DNA of 64,000 nucleotides from Mycolicibacter sinensis (GTDB lineage Bacteria > Actinomycetota > Actinomycetes > Mycobacteriales > Mycobacteriaceae), in contig NZ_LZIN01000015.1 of NCBI RefSeq assembly GCF_001667375.1, positions 1 to 64,000 on the forward strand. The letters run 5' to 3'. How positions within the stretch are numbered: position 1 is the stretch's first letter; every line of letters begins with the position of its first letter. A program made the position numbers and the translations under genes. The notes under the pieces were generated by a model. That model was not told where the DNA came from. It was given only the letters and a program-made list of their open reading frames with translations, and searched no databases. This document shows, piece after piece, positions 1-11,728 of this stretch.

Positions 1-12
1 TGGGTTATTTTT

Positions 13-1458
13 TTAACTACCCCCGGCGCGGGGGCGGGCCCCGTCGCCGCCGTTGCCGCCCGCGGGGTGCGCCGCGGTGCCGGCGCCGCCGTCGCCGCCG
101 TTGCCTCCCGAGCCGGAATTCCCGCCGGCTCCGCCGTTTCCGCCACCGCCGTTGGCGCCGGCCAGCCCGTGGACGGCCGCCCCGCCGTCGCCGCCCCGGC
201 CACCGGAACCGCCGTCGCCGCCGGCCCCACCCAGCCCGGCATTGCCGCCGTTGCCGCCGAATACCCCGTCGCCGCCGTCTGCGCCGACACCGCCGACGCC
301 GCCCCGGCCACCGTCACCGCCGCGGCCGCCGGCGCCACCATTGCCCGCGATCGCGCCCCCGGCCCCGCCGGCGCCGCCGTCACCGCCGGCGCCCCCGGTC
401 TGACCGGCCTGTCCTGCCTCGCCGTCGGCGCCGCCGGTCATGGTCGGTTCGGCATCGGATCCATCCGCGCCCCCGGCGCCGTTACCGCCGTTCCCGCCGG
501 CGCCGCCGTCGCCGTGATCGCCACCGGCGCCGCCGGCGCCACCGTTGCCTCCGGTCGCGCCGTCCACGCCGGCGTCCATGCCGTTGCCGCCGTCGCCGCC
601 GTTACCGCTGATCCCGTCCACCGCATCGCCGGTCGCCCCGTCGGACCCGGTTGCCCCGAACAGACCGGCGATGCCGCCGCGCCCGCCGATGCCGGCCAGC
701 CCGGCATTGCCGCCGGCGCCGCCCGCCCAGCCATCGAGGTGCCCGTCGGCGCCGTCGGCACCGGTACCACCGTTGCCCCCGGTCCCGGCCGCACCACCGG
801 AACCGCCCCGGCCGCCGATGCCGAACAGCAGCCCACCCGCGCCGCCGCGGCCGCCGGCGCCACCGTTACCACCGTCGGCACCGTCGCCGCCGGCGGCGTT
901 GATTCCCGCCGCGCCGGCCGCCCCGGTGATTCCGGCGCCGCCGACCCCGCCGTCGCCACCCCGGCCCAGCAGCCAGCCACCGGCACCGCCGTCGCCGCCG
1001 GCCAAGCCGTCGCTTCCGGCGCCGCCCGCCCCGCCGTTGCCGAACATCCCGGCATCGCCGCCGGTGCCGCCGTCGTACCCGGCACCGCCGTCACCGAGCA
1101 GCCAGCCACCGGCGAACCCATCGAGGTGATCGGCGGTACCGGCCGCGCCGTTGCCGATGGCAAAGCTGCCGAGCACCACGTTGACCGCGTCGGCGATTTG
1201 CTGGCCGGCAGCGCTGTCGAGCCACTCCGCCACCCCGGCATGCAGCGGGGTGTAGAACCACTGGTCGAACAGGTGACTCAGATCGACGGGGTCGAAGGCG
1301 ACCGCCGGAGCCGGCTCGGGGGCCAGCAGGTCGAGTAGCCAGTCGGTATCGACGACGTCGGCCCGTACCGGCGGGACGGCTGCCGGGGACATGCCGAATG
1401 CCAGCACGGTGCCGACGGCAGTGACCGCGGCCCGGCCGCCGCGATGCTTGGCGATCAC
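13..1458 (-). CDS. PGRS-repeat secreted protein (non-PE)
   Basis: A 481-residue protein. Residues 1-34 look like a signal peptide: basic start, hydrophobic core, then Ala-Asp after a proline-rich stretch. A short non-repetitive segment (about 35-105) includes [14 protein letters not shown] and the transition [14 protein letters not shown]. From about 110 to the end it is almost pure Gly-Gly-X / Gly-Ala-Gly repeat of the PGRS type. There is no PE domain at the N-terminus, so it belongs to the signal-peptide-bearing PGRS proteins of non-tuberculous mycobacteria, not to classical PE_PGRS. Start is GTG, with a GGGAG-like sequence upstream. The DNA is extremely GC-rich and open in several frames, so antisense ORFs here are artefacts. 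A surface or cell-wall location is inferred; function is unknown. Confidence 0.85.
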   Translation of the reverse strand: MIAKHRGGRAAVTAVGTVLAFGMSPAAVPPVRADVVDTDWLLDLLAPEPAPAVAFDPVDLSHLFDQWFYTPLHAGVAEWLDSAAGQQIADAVNVVLGSFAIGNGAAGTADHLDGFAGGWLLGDGGAGYDGGTGGDAGMFGNGGAGGAGSDGLAGGDGGAGGWLLGRGGDGGVGGAGITGAAGAAGINAAGGDGADGGNGGAGGRGGAGGLLFGIGGRGGSGGAAGTGGNGGTGADGADGHLDGWAGGAGGNAGLAGIGGRGGIAGLFGATGSDGATGDAVDGISGNGGDGGNGMDAGVDGATGGNGGAGGAGGDHGDGGAGGNGGNGAGGADGSDAEPTMTGGADGEAGQAGQTGGAGGDGGAGGAGGAIAGNGGAGGRGGDGGRGGVGGVGADGGDGVFGGNGGNAGLGGAGGDGGSGGRGGDGGAAVHGLAGANGGGGNGGAGGNSGSGGNGGDGGAGTAAHPAGGNGGDGARPRAGGS

Positions 1459-1553
1459 GTCGCCCCCAATCTCCCGCCTTTGGGGACAGATCAGTGAACC
1501 CTCAGATCACGTTAAGCTAACGCTTCGGAGGGGGGCCGTCAAAGAAGCCCCGT

Positions 1554-1946
1554 TCAGGACGTGAGCGCCTGGCGGATGTCAACCCCTTTGGCCAGCACCA
1601 GCAGCACCAGCGTGCACAGCGCGTCGTCGGTCAAGCCCGAGCCGGGAAAGTTGTAGCGCAGCAACACATCTGCGGTCTTGGTGGTGCCCTTCTCGACCAC
1701 CGTGACGGTCCCGAATTGGCTGAGCCGCGCCTGCTCGGCCGCCCGCTCGCGAAGTTTCTTGGTCAGCGCCAGATCCCAGCCCAAGATCTGGGTCAGTGAC
1801 ACCAGCTCAAGCTCGTCGGTGATCGGCACCACCCGCAAGGAGGCCAGGGTGCCCTCGTGGTGGATGGTCAACGCGCCGTCGGGCTCGGCGTCGGTGGTCA
1901 GCACGGTGGCCAGCACCGTGGCGAGGCGGTCGGCCAGCCCTGTCAT
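1554..1946 (-). CDS. Conserved hypothetical protein, Rv2360c-like
   Basis: A 130-residue acidic/hydrophobic protein starting [12 protein letters not shown]. The ATG overlaps the stop of uppS as ATGA, so translation is probably coupled; an upstream open extension in the same frame (to 2339) lies inside uppS and is not coding. The position immediately downstream of uppS matches M. tuberculosis Rv2360c, a protein of similar size. It has no signal peptide and no membrane segment. The alternating pattern (two helices, then strands such as GTVTVVEK and ADVLLRYNF) resembles small YbjN/secretion-chaperone-like folds, but this is only an impression. Function unknown. Confidence 0.8.
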   Translation of the reverse strand: MTGLADRLATVLATVLTTDAEPDGALTIHHEGTLASLRVVPITDELELVSLTQILGWDLALTKKLRERAAEQARLSQFGTVTVVEKGTTKTADVLLRYNFPGSGLTDDALCTLVLLVLAKGVDIRQALTS

Positions 1947-2833
1947 CACGCCGTCCCGAATCGGCGCTGGCGTGAGGCGTACTGTTCGCACGCCTCCCAC
2001 AAGTCGCGGCGGTCGTAGTCCGGCCACAGTTTCTCTTGGAAGATGTACTCCGCGTAGGCGGCCTGCCACAGCATGAAGTTGGACAACCGCTGCTCCCCGG
2101 AGGTGCGGATCAACAGGTCGACATCGGGCATGTCCGGCCGGTGCAGATGCCGGGCGACGGTGGCCTCGGTGATCCGGTTCGGCTTGAGCTTGCCCGCAAC
2201 GGCTTCGGCGGCGATCGCCTGCGCGGCTTCGGCGATCTCGGTGCGCCCCCCGTAGTTGACGCAGTAGTTGATGGTGATGACGTCGTTGCCGACGGTCATG
2301 TCCTCGGCGATCTCGAATTCCTTGATGACGCTGCGCCACATCTTCGGCCGCGAACCAACCCAGCGCATCCGCACCCCCATCGCGTTGAGGTTCTCCCGGC
2401 GGCGGCGCACCACCTCACGGTTGAACCCCATCAGGAAGCGCACCTCCTCGGTGGAGCGCTTCCAGTTTTCCGTGGAGAACGCATACACCGTCAGCCATTT
2501 GACGCCGAGTTCGATTGCGCCGCAGGTGATGTCGATCAGCACCGCCTCGCCCATCTTGTGCCCCTCGGTGCGGCTCAGCCCGCGTTGAGTGGCCCAGCGG
2601 CCGTTGCCGTCCATCACCACCGCGACGTGGTTGGGCAGCGCCTCGGCCGGGATCTGCGGGGCCACCGCCTTGGAGGTGTGCTGCGGCGGACGGCACGGTC
2701 CACCTCCCGGCGGCACCGGCAACGCCGGAAAGACCACCGGCCAGGTGGACTTGTCCGGGAACACCGGATAGTCGTCGGGGGCCGCGGGAAGCTGCGGGAA
2801 CGCAGCCTTGCGCCCAGCCCGATTCAACACCAT
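1946..2833 (-). CDS. uppS: Long-chain (decaprenyl) diphosphate synthase UppS
   Basis: A 295-residue cis-prenyltransferase that extends short prenyl diphosphates with isopentenyl diphosphate to make the polyprenyl carrier lipid for peptidoglycan, arabinogalactan and lipomannan assembly at the membrane. The catalytic start motif [13 protein letters not shown] (about 69-81) carries the Asp that binds the diphosphate. YAFSTENW (about 117-124) and the C-terminal [14 protein letters not shown] and AYAEYIF blocks are all present. The 60-residue proline-rich N-terminal extension is typical of the actinobacterial Rv2361c enzyme. It overlaps the following Rv2360c-like gene by 4 bp. Confidence 0.95.
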   Translation of the reverse strand: MVLNRAGRKAAFPQLPAAPDDYPVFPDKSTWPVVFPALPVPPGGGPCRPPQHTSKAVAPQIPAEALPNHVAVVMDGNGRWATQRGLSRTEGHKMGEAVLIDITCGAIELGVKWLTVYAFSTENWKRSTEEVRFLMGFNREVVRRRRENLNAMGVRMRWVGSRPKMWRSVIKEFEIAEDMTVGNDVITINYCVNYGGRTEIAEAAQAIAAEAVAGKLKPNRITEATVARHLHRPDMPDVDLLIRTSGEQRLSNFMLWQAAYAEYIFQEKLWPDYDRRDLWEACEQYASRQRRFGTA

Positions 2834-2866
2834 CTGCCCTATCCTGCCCGACCGGTACCGCGCCGC

Positions 2867-2892
2867 CCGCGGCGATCACGTATCCGCCGCGG
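2867..2892 (-). terminator. GC-rich hairpin between methyltransferase and uppS
   Basis: CCGCGGCGAT (2867-2876) faces ATCCGCCGCGG (2882-2892) across a 5-base loop, complementary apart from one bulged base. It lies just downstream of the methyltransferase stop on the minus strand and 34 bases before the uppS start. It has no clear U-tract. It may limit read-through, or it may be a leader structure of uppS. Confidence 0.3.
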
Positions 2893-2915
2893 CGGCTTAC
2901 CTGTCAGCGCGACGA

Positions 2916-4193
<1,278 letters not shown>

Positions 4194-4271
4194 TCATTCG
4201 GGCCGGCGCGACGGGTGCGGCTCACCTCGGAGCGGCATGCCAGACGCGCCGGTTGATTCTGTTTTGCGATC

Positions 4272-4772
4272 TCAGCGGGCGTGCCCGGGTTGGCCGGGTT
4301 GGCCCGGCAGACCGGGCTGGCCGGGCTTTCCACCTGCTCCGGGAGCACCGCCCGCGCCACCGGCACCGCCCGCGCCGGGTTTGCCGCCGACACCCCCGGC
4401 ACCGCCGTGTCCGCCAGCGCCGCCCTTGCCACCGTCGCCGCCCTTGCCACCCTGGCCGCCCTTGCCGCCTTGGCCACCCTTGCCGCCCTTGCCACCCTGA
4501 CCACCCTTGCCGGCAGCACCCGGGGCGCCATCAGCACCGTCAGCCCCGTCAGCGCCGTCGGCGCCGTCGGCTCCGTCAGCGCCGGGGCCATGCGCCGGTA
4601 GTGGGGCCATGATCCCGAATCCGGGGACGGGTCCGATGCCCGCCTGCGCGACCGGTACGACCACCGGGACCATTCCCGCGACCAGCAGGGCGCCCGCCGC
4701 GGCGCCGAGGCCGGCCGCGTAACGCGGCGCAGTGTAGTGCGCCCAGCGCCCCCACCCGGTGTCGTGAATCAT
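4272..4772 (-). CDS. Collagen-like Gly-X-Y / lysine-rich glycine-repeat secreted protein
   Basis: A 166-residue protein from the ATG at 4772, chosen because GGAAGGCAGG lies just upstream; the frame is open to 4859 (195 aa) but earlier starts have weaker ribosome sites. N-terminus: a basic patch, a hydrophobic segment (GLGAAAGALLVAGMVPVVVP) and Ala-X-Ala, i.e. a signal peptide or anchor. Next comes a short linker, GADGADGADG repeats, then a GKGGQGGKGG block, and a GQPGLPGQPGQPGHAR collagen-like tail. It is glycine-rich but, unlike PGRS proteins, has many lysines, giving an acidic-then-basic charge layout. Surface location is inferred; function unknown. Confidence 0.75.
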   Translation of the reverse strand: MIHDTGWGRWAHYTAPRYAAGLGAAAGALLVAGMVPVVVPVAQAGIGPVPGFGIMAPLPAHGPGADGADGADGADGADGADGAPGAAGKGGQGGKGGKGGQGGKGGQGGKGGDGGKGGAGGHGGAGGVGGKPGAGGAGGAGGAPGAGGKPGQPGLPGQPGQPGHAR

Positions 4773-4883
4773 TCGGCCTGCCTTCCAAATTGAGCGTTGG
4801 AGATCGTGAAGTCGCATCAGCCTACCGCCGACGCGTGGGTAGTCCACCGAAACGGACACAATTGCCAGGTCGGTAGGGGTGGG

Positions 4884-5678
4884 TCAGCCGTCGCTGCCGG
4901 TCGCCTTGGTGTCAGCATCCGCCGCGGCGGCCTGTCCCGCTGCCCGCTGAATCCGTTCCACCAGCGGCAATGTTCGCAGCCGGCGCTCCAGGTGCCACTG
5001 CAGATGGGCGGCCACCAATCCGCTGGCGTGGCTGCGGTGCGCCGGTGTCGAAGCCTGTGCAGCCTCCCAGTCCCCGTCGTGCAGCGCCGACATCAGATCC
5101 AGCACCCCCAGCGGCGGGGTGGTCGCGCCGGCCGGTCGGCAGTGGCCGCAGACGCTGCCGCCGGCAGCGACGTGAAATGCCCGGTGCGGGCCGGGGGTGG
5201 CGCAGCGGGCGCATGCGGTCAGCGCCGGCGCCCAGCCGGCCACCGACATCGCACGGAGTAGATAGGCGTCCAACACCAACTCGCGGGGGCGGTTGCCGTC
5301 GGCCACCGCCCGCAGCGCACCGACCGTGAGCCGGTGCAACGCCGTCGCCGGGGCCCGCTCGGCGCCGGCGAGGCGTTCGGCGGTCTCCAGCATCACGCAG
5401 GCACAGGTGTAGCGGCCGTAGTCGCTGACGATGTCGGTGGCGAACGCGTCCACCGACACCACCTGGGTGACGATGTCGAGGTTGCGGCCCGGATGCAGCT
5501 GCACGTCGATGTGGGCGAACGGCTCCAGCCGGGCGCCGAACTTACTGCGGGTTCGGCGCACTCCCTTGGCCACCGCGCGGACCAGGCCGTGGTCGCGGGT
5601 GAGCAAAGTGACGATCCGGTCGGCTTCGCCGAGCTTGTGCTGGCGCAGCACCACCGCCCGGTCCCGGTACAGCCGCAT
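4884..5678 (-). CDS. recO: DNA repair protein RecO
   Basis: A 264-residue RecO, the mediator that anneals DNA and helps load RecA with RecR in recombinational repair. The N-terminal OB-fold begins MRLYRDRAVVLRQHKLGEADRIV and continues through the basic segment KGVRRTRSKFGARLEPF. A zinc-finger-like pair of cysteine couplets follows (CARC about 178-181 and CGHC about 199-202), as in actinobacterial RecO. Position between uppS and an amidase gene matches Rv2362c. It is divergent from the amidase gene across 76 bases. Confidence 0.95.
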   Translation of the reverse strand: MRLYRDRAVVLRQHKLGEADRIVTLLTRDHGLVRAVAKGVRRTRSKFGARLEPFAHIDVQLHPGRNLDIVTQVVSVDAFATDIVSDYGRYTCACVMLETAERLAGAERAPATALHRLTVGALRAVADGNRPRELVLDAYLLRAMSVAGWAPALTACARCATPGPHRAFHVAAGGSVCGHCRPAGATTPPLGVLDLMSALHDGDWEAAQASTPAHRSHASGLVAAHLQWHLERRLRTLPLVERIQRAAGQAAAADADTKATGSDG

Positions 5679-5754
5679 CGCAACAGTTTCGCATCACCGC
5701 AGGGACGTTTCGAGGACGGTCACCGGCGTGGCACGCCGGATACTCTCGTCACCG

Positions 5755-7203
5755 ATGACCCACCCGCCCGCGGCGCCCGGCACCCGCTTTCCCACTCTCA
5801 CCGAGCAGCTCTACCAGCTGGCCAGCGGCGAGGTGACCTCGGTCGGTCTGGTCCGCCGCTGCCTGCACGCCATCGATGACAGCCAGTCCACGCTGAACGC
5901 CTTCCGGGTCGTGTTCACCGAGTCGGCGCTGCGCAGTGCCGCCGAAGCCGACCGGCGCCGGGCCGCCGGCCACCGCGCCCCACTGCTGGGCGTCCCGATC
6001 GCGGTCAAAGACGACACCGACATCGCGGGCGTGCCAACCTGGTTCGGCACGGCCGGCTACGTCGAACCCGCCGGCAGCGACGCCGAGGTGATGCGGCGGC
6101 TCAAAGCCGCCGGCGCGGTGATCGTCGGCAAGACCAACACCTGCGAGCTGGGCCAGTGGCCGTTCACCAGCGGCCCCGGCTTCGGCCACACCCGCAATCC
6201 CTGGTCGCGCCGGCACACCCCGGGCGGCTCGTCGGGGGGCAGCGCCGCCGCAGTCGCCGCGGGCCTGGTGGCCGCGGCGATCGGATCCGACACCGCCGGC
6301 AGCGTGCGTATCCCCGCCGCATGGACGCATCTGGTGGGCATCAAACCGCAACGCGGCCGCATCTCCACCTGGCCGCTGCCCGAGGCGTTCAACGGCCTCA
6401 CCGTCAACGGGGTGCTGGCCCGCACCGTGGCGGATGCGGCGCTGGTGCTGGACGCGGCCGCCGGCAACGCCGAAGGCGATCGGCACAAACCGCCGCCGGT
6501 CACCGCCTCCGATTACGTGGGAAGCGCACCGGGCCAACTGCGGATCGCGCTGTCGACCCGCTTTCCTTACACCGCGTTCCCGGCGCGGTTGCACCCGGAG
6601 ATCGGCGCGGCCCTGGAGCAGGTGGCCGGGCGGCTGCGGTTACTGGGGCACGTCGTGCTGCCCGGCAATCCCGACTACGGGGTGCGGCTGTCGTGGAACT
6701 TTTTGTCCCGCTCCACCGCGGGGGTGTTGGCCGCGGCGAGCAGCCTCGGCGGCGGGGTCACGCTGGACCCGCGGACGCTGGCCCATATGCGCACCGGCCG
6801 GCTGCTGTCGCAGGCCGTACTGCGTAAGGCGCGCGCCCACGAGGCGAAGGACCAGCGCCGGGTGGGGTCGATCTTCCGCATCGTCGATGTGGTGTTGGCG
6901 CCGACCACCGCCCAACCTCCGCCGCTCGTGCAGGCCTTCGACGACCTGACCGCCCTGGAGACCGACCGCGCCATCGTCGCGGCCTGCCCGGTGACCTGGC
7001 CGTGGAACCTGCTGGGGTGGCCGTCGATCAACGTGCCGGCCGGGTTCACCTCCGCAGGACTGCCGATCGGGGTGCAATTGATGGGACCGGCCCACAGCGA
7101 CGGTCTGCTGGTGTCGCTGGCCGCGGAGCTGGAGGGCATCAGCGGCTGGGCGGCGCAGCAGCCCACACCGTGGTGGCGCACCGAGCCCGATACCTGCCGG
7201 TAA
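5755..7203 (+). CDS. amiA2: Amidase (AmiA2-like)
   Basis: A 482-residue amidase-signature hydrolase that would cleave a small amide to acid and ammonia; substrate unknown. The Ser-cisSer-Lys triad is visible: Lys in VPIAVKDDTDIAG (about 85), Ser in the GGSSGGSAAAVAAG signature (about 160) and Ser in GSDTAGSVRIPAA (about 184). The ATG at 5755 fits the normal family N-terminus; the longer frame reaching back to 5431 overlaps recO antisense and is not coding. Location next to recO and upstream of era matches Rv2363 in M. tuberculosis. No signal peptide, so cytoplasmic. Confidence 0.9.
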   Translation: MTHPPAAPGTRFPTLTEQLYQLASGEVTSVGLVRRCLHAIDDSQSTLNAFRVVFTESALRSAAEADRRRAAGHRAPLLGVPIAVKDDTDIAGVPTWFGTAGYVEPAGSDAEVMRRLKAAGAVIVGKTNTCELGQWPFTSGPGFGHTRNPWSRRHTPGGSSGGSAAAVAAGLVAAAIGSDTAGSVRIPAAWTHLVGIKPQRGRISTWPLPEAFNGLTVNGVLARTVADAALVLDAAAGNAEGDRHKPPPVTASDYVGSAPGQLRIALSTRFPYTAFPARLHPEIGAALEQVAGRLRLLGHVVLPGNPDYGVRLSWNFLSRSTAGVLAAASSLGGGVTLDPRTLAHMRTGRLLSQAVLRKARAHEAKDQRRVGSIFRIVDVVLAPTTAQPPPLVQAFDDLTALETDRAIVAACPVTWPWNLLGWPSINVPAGFTSAGLPIGVQLMGPAHSDGLLVSLAAELEGISGWAAQQPTPWWRTEPDTCR

Positions 7204-7324
7204 CCCACCGAAAAGCCCGTCACCTTTGCCTTCTGCGTCGTATTCGACTCTCCGCTAAGCTGACACGGTCGTTTTGGACTTCGTAAATCACGTAACAGTC
7301 CAACAGGGGAAAGGCGTCTGCAAT

Positions 7325-7663
7325 ATGGCCACTCTGTCCTTGACCAAGCTCGCTGTCGCAACCGGCGGACTGGCTTTGGCGCTCTCCGCAGGAGCCGGGT
7401 TGGCTTCCGCGAGCCCGGACCTCGGCCCGATCATCAACACCACCTGCAGCTACTCGCAGGTGGTGGCTGCCCTCAATGCGGAGAACCCCGCAGCGGCCGC
7501 GGAGTTCAACGCGTCCGGCAACGCCAGTGGCATGTTGCAGATGTTCCTGAACTCGCCTCCTGACAAGCGGCAGAAGTACGCCACCATGATCCAGAGCATG
7601 CCGGAGGCGCAGCCGTACATCGGCACCATCACCTCGGTCGCCGGTTCCTGCAACAACTACTGA
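7325..7663 (+). CDS. Small secreted MHB-family (haemophore-related) protein
   Basis: A 112-residue exported protein. ATG at 7325 with GGGGAAAGG upstream; a longer frame to 7274 is possible. Residues 1-32 form a signal peptide ending ASASP. The mature part has TTCSYSQVVAALNAENPAAAAEF, then FLNSPPDKRQKYATM, and a second Cys near the end (GSCNNY), so the two cysteines probably form a disulfide. This pattern is that of the mycobacterial haemophore (Rv0203-type, MHB) family, whose founding member binds haem outside the cell. Whether this paralogue binds haem is not shown by sequence. No iron box was found upstream. Confidence 0.8.
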   Translation: MATLSLTKLAVATGGLALALSAGAGLASASPDLGPIINTTCSYSQVVAALNAENPAAAAEFNASGNASGMLQMFLNSPPDKRQKYATMIQSMPEAQPYIGTITSVAGSCNNY

Positions 7664-7676
7664 GCGGATCGTCGCC

Positions 7677-8531
7677 ATGGGCCTGCGTGACAAGGTCCTG
7701 ATCAGCGCCGCCGAGCTCGCTGAGCTGCTGCGGGCCGGTGATCCGGTGACCGTCCTCGACGTCCGCTGGAGCCTGGAGGTTCCCGACGGGCGTCCCGCCT
7801 ATCTGCAGGGTCACATCCCGGGTGCGGTGTACGTCTCGCTCGAGGACGAGCTGTCCGACCACGAGGTCCCCGGCCGCGGTCGGCATCCGCTGCCGACCGG
7901 CCGCAACCTGGAAGCCGCCGCCCGCCGGTGGGGGGTGCGGCGCACCAGGCCGGTGGTGGTCTATGACGACTGGAACCGCGCCGCGTCCGGGCGCCTGTGG
8001 TGGCTGCTGACCACGTCCGGCCTGCGCGACGTGCGCATTCTCGACGGGGGCCTGGCGGCTTGGACCGCGGCCGGCGGCGAGCTGGAAACCGGCGACATCA
8101 GTCCCGAACCGGGCAACGTCACCGTGTTGCCCGAAGACCTCTACGACGGCGTCCGGCCCACGCTGACCGCCGATGAGGCCGGCTCCGGCGCCGTGACATT
8201 GCTCGACGCCCGCGCCCCCGAGCGGTTCCGCGCCGACAACGAACCGGTCGATGCGGCCGCCGGCCACATACCCGGCCCCAAGAACCTGCCGTTCACCGCC
8301 CTGCTGGCACCCGACGGAACCTTCCTGCCCGACTATGATCTCGCCCGGCTGCTCTCCGAACGCGGCGTCGGCGCCGACGACGCGGTGGGCGCGTACTGCG
8401 GATCGGGAATCAGCGCCACGGTGATCGTGGCGGCGCTGGCCGCAGCCGGCCGGTCGGCCGCGCTGTTCCCGGGGTCGTGGTCGCAGTGGAGTTCGGACCC
8501 GTCCCGCCCGGTTGCCCGCGGCGACGACTGA
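7677..8531 (+). CDS. sseB: Thiosulfate sulfurtransferase SseB (two rhodanese domains)
   Basis: A 284-residue tandem rhodanese that moves sulfane sulfur from a donor such as thiosulfate to cyanide or thiols through an active-site cysteine persulfide. The inactive N-terminal domain (about 8-130) has the CH2A-like segment VTVLDVRWSLEV. The C-terminal domain (about 160-275) carries the catalytic loop YCGSGISA, with Cys near 241, followed by the CH2B-like PGSWSQW. Size and motifs resemble M. tuberculosis SseB (Rv2291), although the position differs. It starts 14 bases after the MHB-family gene and may be cotranscribed with it. Confidence 0.85.
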   Translation: MGLRDKVLISAAELAELLRAGDPVTVLDVRWSLEVPDGRPAYLQGHIPGAVYVSLEDELSDHEVPGRGRHPLPTGRNLEAAARRWGVRRTRPVVVYDDWNRAASGRLWWLLTTSGLRDVRILDGGLAAWTAAGGELETGDISPEPGNVTVLPEDLYDGVRPTLTADEAGSGAVTLLDARAPERFRADNEPVDAAAGHIPGPKNLPFTALLAPDGTFLPDYDLARLLSERGVGADDAVGAYCGSGISATVIVAALAAAGRSAALFPGSWSQWSSDPSRPVARGDD

Positions 8532-8540
8532 GAACTCCCC

Positions 8541-10007
<1,467 letters not shown>

Positions 10008-10727
10008 CTAGCTGCGCAGCGCCGACACCGCATCGACCAGCAGCTGGCGGGCCCGGTCGGCGTCGACCATCGCCAGCGGCTGCCCGCGCACCGGCTGCGG
10101 GTTCGCGGTGACCTGCACCAGCGCACTGCCGAGGTAGGCGGTGAAGGTGTAGGACTCCCGGGACTGCTGTTGGCCGTCCTTGCCGGTGATCTCGATCTCC
10201 GAGTGCGAACCGGTCGTCTGGGCGCGGTCGATGTGTGGGGCGTCGGTCTCGTCCAGGTAGCCCGTGAGCTTGCCGGCCTGGAACGAGACGTGTTTGCAGT
10301 TCTCGGCGGCCGCGGAGTCGAACGGCAGGTCCTGGTCGGCTTGCATGGCGATCGCGACGAACTGGTTGCCGTTGCCGACGACCGACACCATCGACATCTT
10401 GCCCCGGATGCCCTTGGGCGGCCGACCGCTGCTGGCCGCGTAGTCGGCGCAGTCAGCGGGGTCGAAGATCACGCCGGGGGGCATCTTCTGCGGCCCGAGG
10501 ATCTTGGGATCGATTTCGTTGGGACCCTTGGTCTGCGTCTTGAAGTCCGAGCCGAACGTCGACTCGACGTTGAACAGCTTGGTGGTATCGAACGGCTTGT
10601 GGGATCCCCCGCAACCGGTCAGTGCTTGCGCGCACATGATCAGGGCAACAGAGGAGACGACCAACGACTTGGGTTCCAGCACCCCTGGAATGTACCCAAT
10701 GGCAGTCTGCGGCGCTGGTTGGCACAC
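10008..10727 (-). CDS. Putative lipoprotein of unknown function
   Basis: A 239-residue protein with a lipoprotein signal: hydrophobic core SLVVSSVALIMCAQ, then lipobox ALTGC, so the mature protein would be lipid-anchored at the Cys near residue 39. The mature domain has conserved-looking blocks such as PPGVIFDPADCADYAASSG and a second Cys in AENCKHVSF. It resembles mycobacterial DUF3558/DUF5642-type lipoproteins; I cannot decide which. Start is uncertain: GTG at 10727 as listed or GTG at 10682, which gives a more usual signal length; neither has a good ribosome site. It lies 5 bases after era. Confidence 0.75.
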   Translation of the reverse strand: MCQPAPQTAIGYIPGVLEPKSLVVSSVALIMCAQALTGCGGSHKPFDTTKLFNVESTFGSDFKTQTKGPNEIDPKILGPQKMPPGVIFDPADCADYAASSGRPPKGIRGKMSMVSVVGNGNQFVAIAMQADQDLPFDSAAAENCKHVSFQAGKLTGYLDETDAPHIDRAQTTGSHSEIEITGKDGQQQSRESYTFTAYLGSALVQVTANPQPVRGQPLAMVDADRARQLLVDAVSALRS

Positions 10728-10732
10728 CCCTT

Positions 10733-11629
10733 TCAGAAGCCCAGCCGGCCCAGCTGCTTGGGGTCGCGCTGCCAGTTCTTGGCCACCTTGACCCGCAAGT
10801 CGAGAAAAACCTTGGTGCCCAAGAGCTTTTCGATCTGGGCGCGCGCGGCGGTGCCCACCTCGCGCAGCCTGGCGCCGCCTCGGCCGATCACGATCCCCTT
10901 CTGACTGTCCCGTTCGACGTAGAGCAGCGCGTACACCTCGATCAGATCGTCACGGTCCTCGCGCCGGCGCACCTCCTCGATCACCACCGCCAGGGAATGC
11001 GGCAGTTCGTCGCGCACTCCTTCCAGAGCGGCTTCCCGGATGAACTCGGCCATCAGGGTCTCTTCGGGCTCGTCGGTCAACTCACCGTCGGGGTAGAAGG
11101 CCGGGCCGACCGGCAGCGCCGCGGCCAGCACGTCGATCAGGACGTCGACCTGCTCGCCGCTGACCGCCGAGACGGGGATGATCTCGGCCTCGGGGGCCAG
11201 TTCGCCGACGGCGACAAGTTGCGCGGCGATTTTGTCGCGGCTGGTCTTGTCGATCTTGGTGACGACGACCACCAGCTTGGTTTTGGGCGCGACCGCCCGG
11301 ATCTGTTCGACGATCCAACGGTCTCCCGGGCCGATCGCCTCGTCGGCGGGGATGCACAACCCGATGACGTCGACCTCCGAGTAGGTGTCTTTGACCAACT
11401 CGTTGAGCCGCTTGCCCAGCAACGTGCGCGGGCGGTGCAGGCCCGGGGTGTCGACCAGGATGATCTGGAAGTCCTCCCGGTGCACGATGCCGCGAATGGT
11501 GTGCCGGGTGGTCTGCGGCCGGTTGGAGGTGATCGCCACCTTCTGGCCGACCAGGGCGTTGGTCAAGGTGGACTTGCCGGTATTGGGCCGGCCGACGAAA
11601 CACACGAAGCCCGAATGGAACTCGGTCAC
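10733..11629 (-). CDS. era: GTPase Era
   Basis: A 298-residue Ras-like GTPase with a C-terminal KH RNA-binding domain, needed for 30S ribosome maturation. G1 is GRPNTGKST, G2/G3 are RPQTTRHTIRG and DTPGLH, G4 is TKID. The KH part includes YVERDSQKGIVIGRGGARLREVG. I place the start at the GTG at 11629 (protein begins VTEFHSGF), with GGAAGG 7 bases upstream and matching the known family start. The frame is open to 11695, but that extension runs through an inverted repeat. Position matches Rv2364c. Confidence 0.94.
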   Translation of the reverse strand: MTEFHSGFVCFVGRPNTGKSTLTNALVGQKVAITSNRPQTTRHTIRGIVHREDFQIILVDTPGLHRPRTLLGKRLNELVKDTYSEVDVIGLCIPADEAIGPGDRWIVEQIRAVAPKTKLVVVVTKIDKTSRDKIAAQLVAVGELAPEAEIIPVSAVSGEQVDVLIDVLAAALPVGPAFYPDGELTDEPEETLMAEFIREAALEGVRDELPHSLAVVIEEVRRREDRDDLIEVYALLYVERDSQKGIVIGRGGARLREVGTAARAQIEKLLGTKVFLDLRVKVAKNWQRDPKQLGRLGF

Positions 11630-11640
11630 AAGCCGCCTTC

Positions 11641-11703
11641 CGCCGAGTGTGCGCTTTGGTAAGCCCGCACCGGTGTGTCGCGTACGAAACCGCACACTCG
11701 GCG
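11641..11703. repeat. Intergenic inverted repeat, 13-bp perfect arms (element A)
   Basis: CGCCGAGTGTGCG (11641-11653) is perfectly inverted as CGCACACTCGGCG (11691-11703) around a 37-base loop. It fills the gap between the CBS-protein stop and the era start. It shares arm sequence and size with three other palindromes in the window (17799, 38479, 58314), so it looks like one copy of a dispersed element. It could also act as a terminator or RNA stem. Confidence 0.7.
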
Positions 11704-11728
11704 CATCCTCACCGCCGGCTTGGCCGGT

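Noticed and set aside
300..1100. Short tandem GGC-rich DNA repeats that could suggest a CRISPR array
   Set aside because: No constant repeat-spacer lengths; the periodicity is that of Gly-Gly-X codons.
67..1338. Large plus-strand frames opposite the PGRS gene
   Set aside because: The Gly-rich codons read backwards as Ala/Pro repeats, keeping all frames open; the minus frame has the signal peptide and known repeat type.
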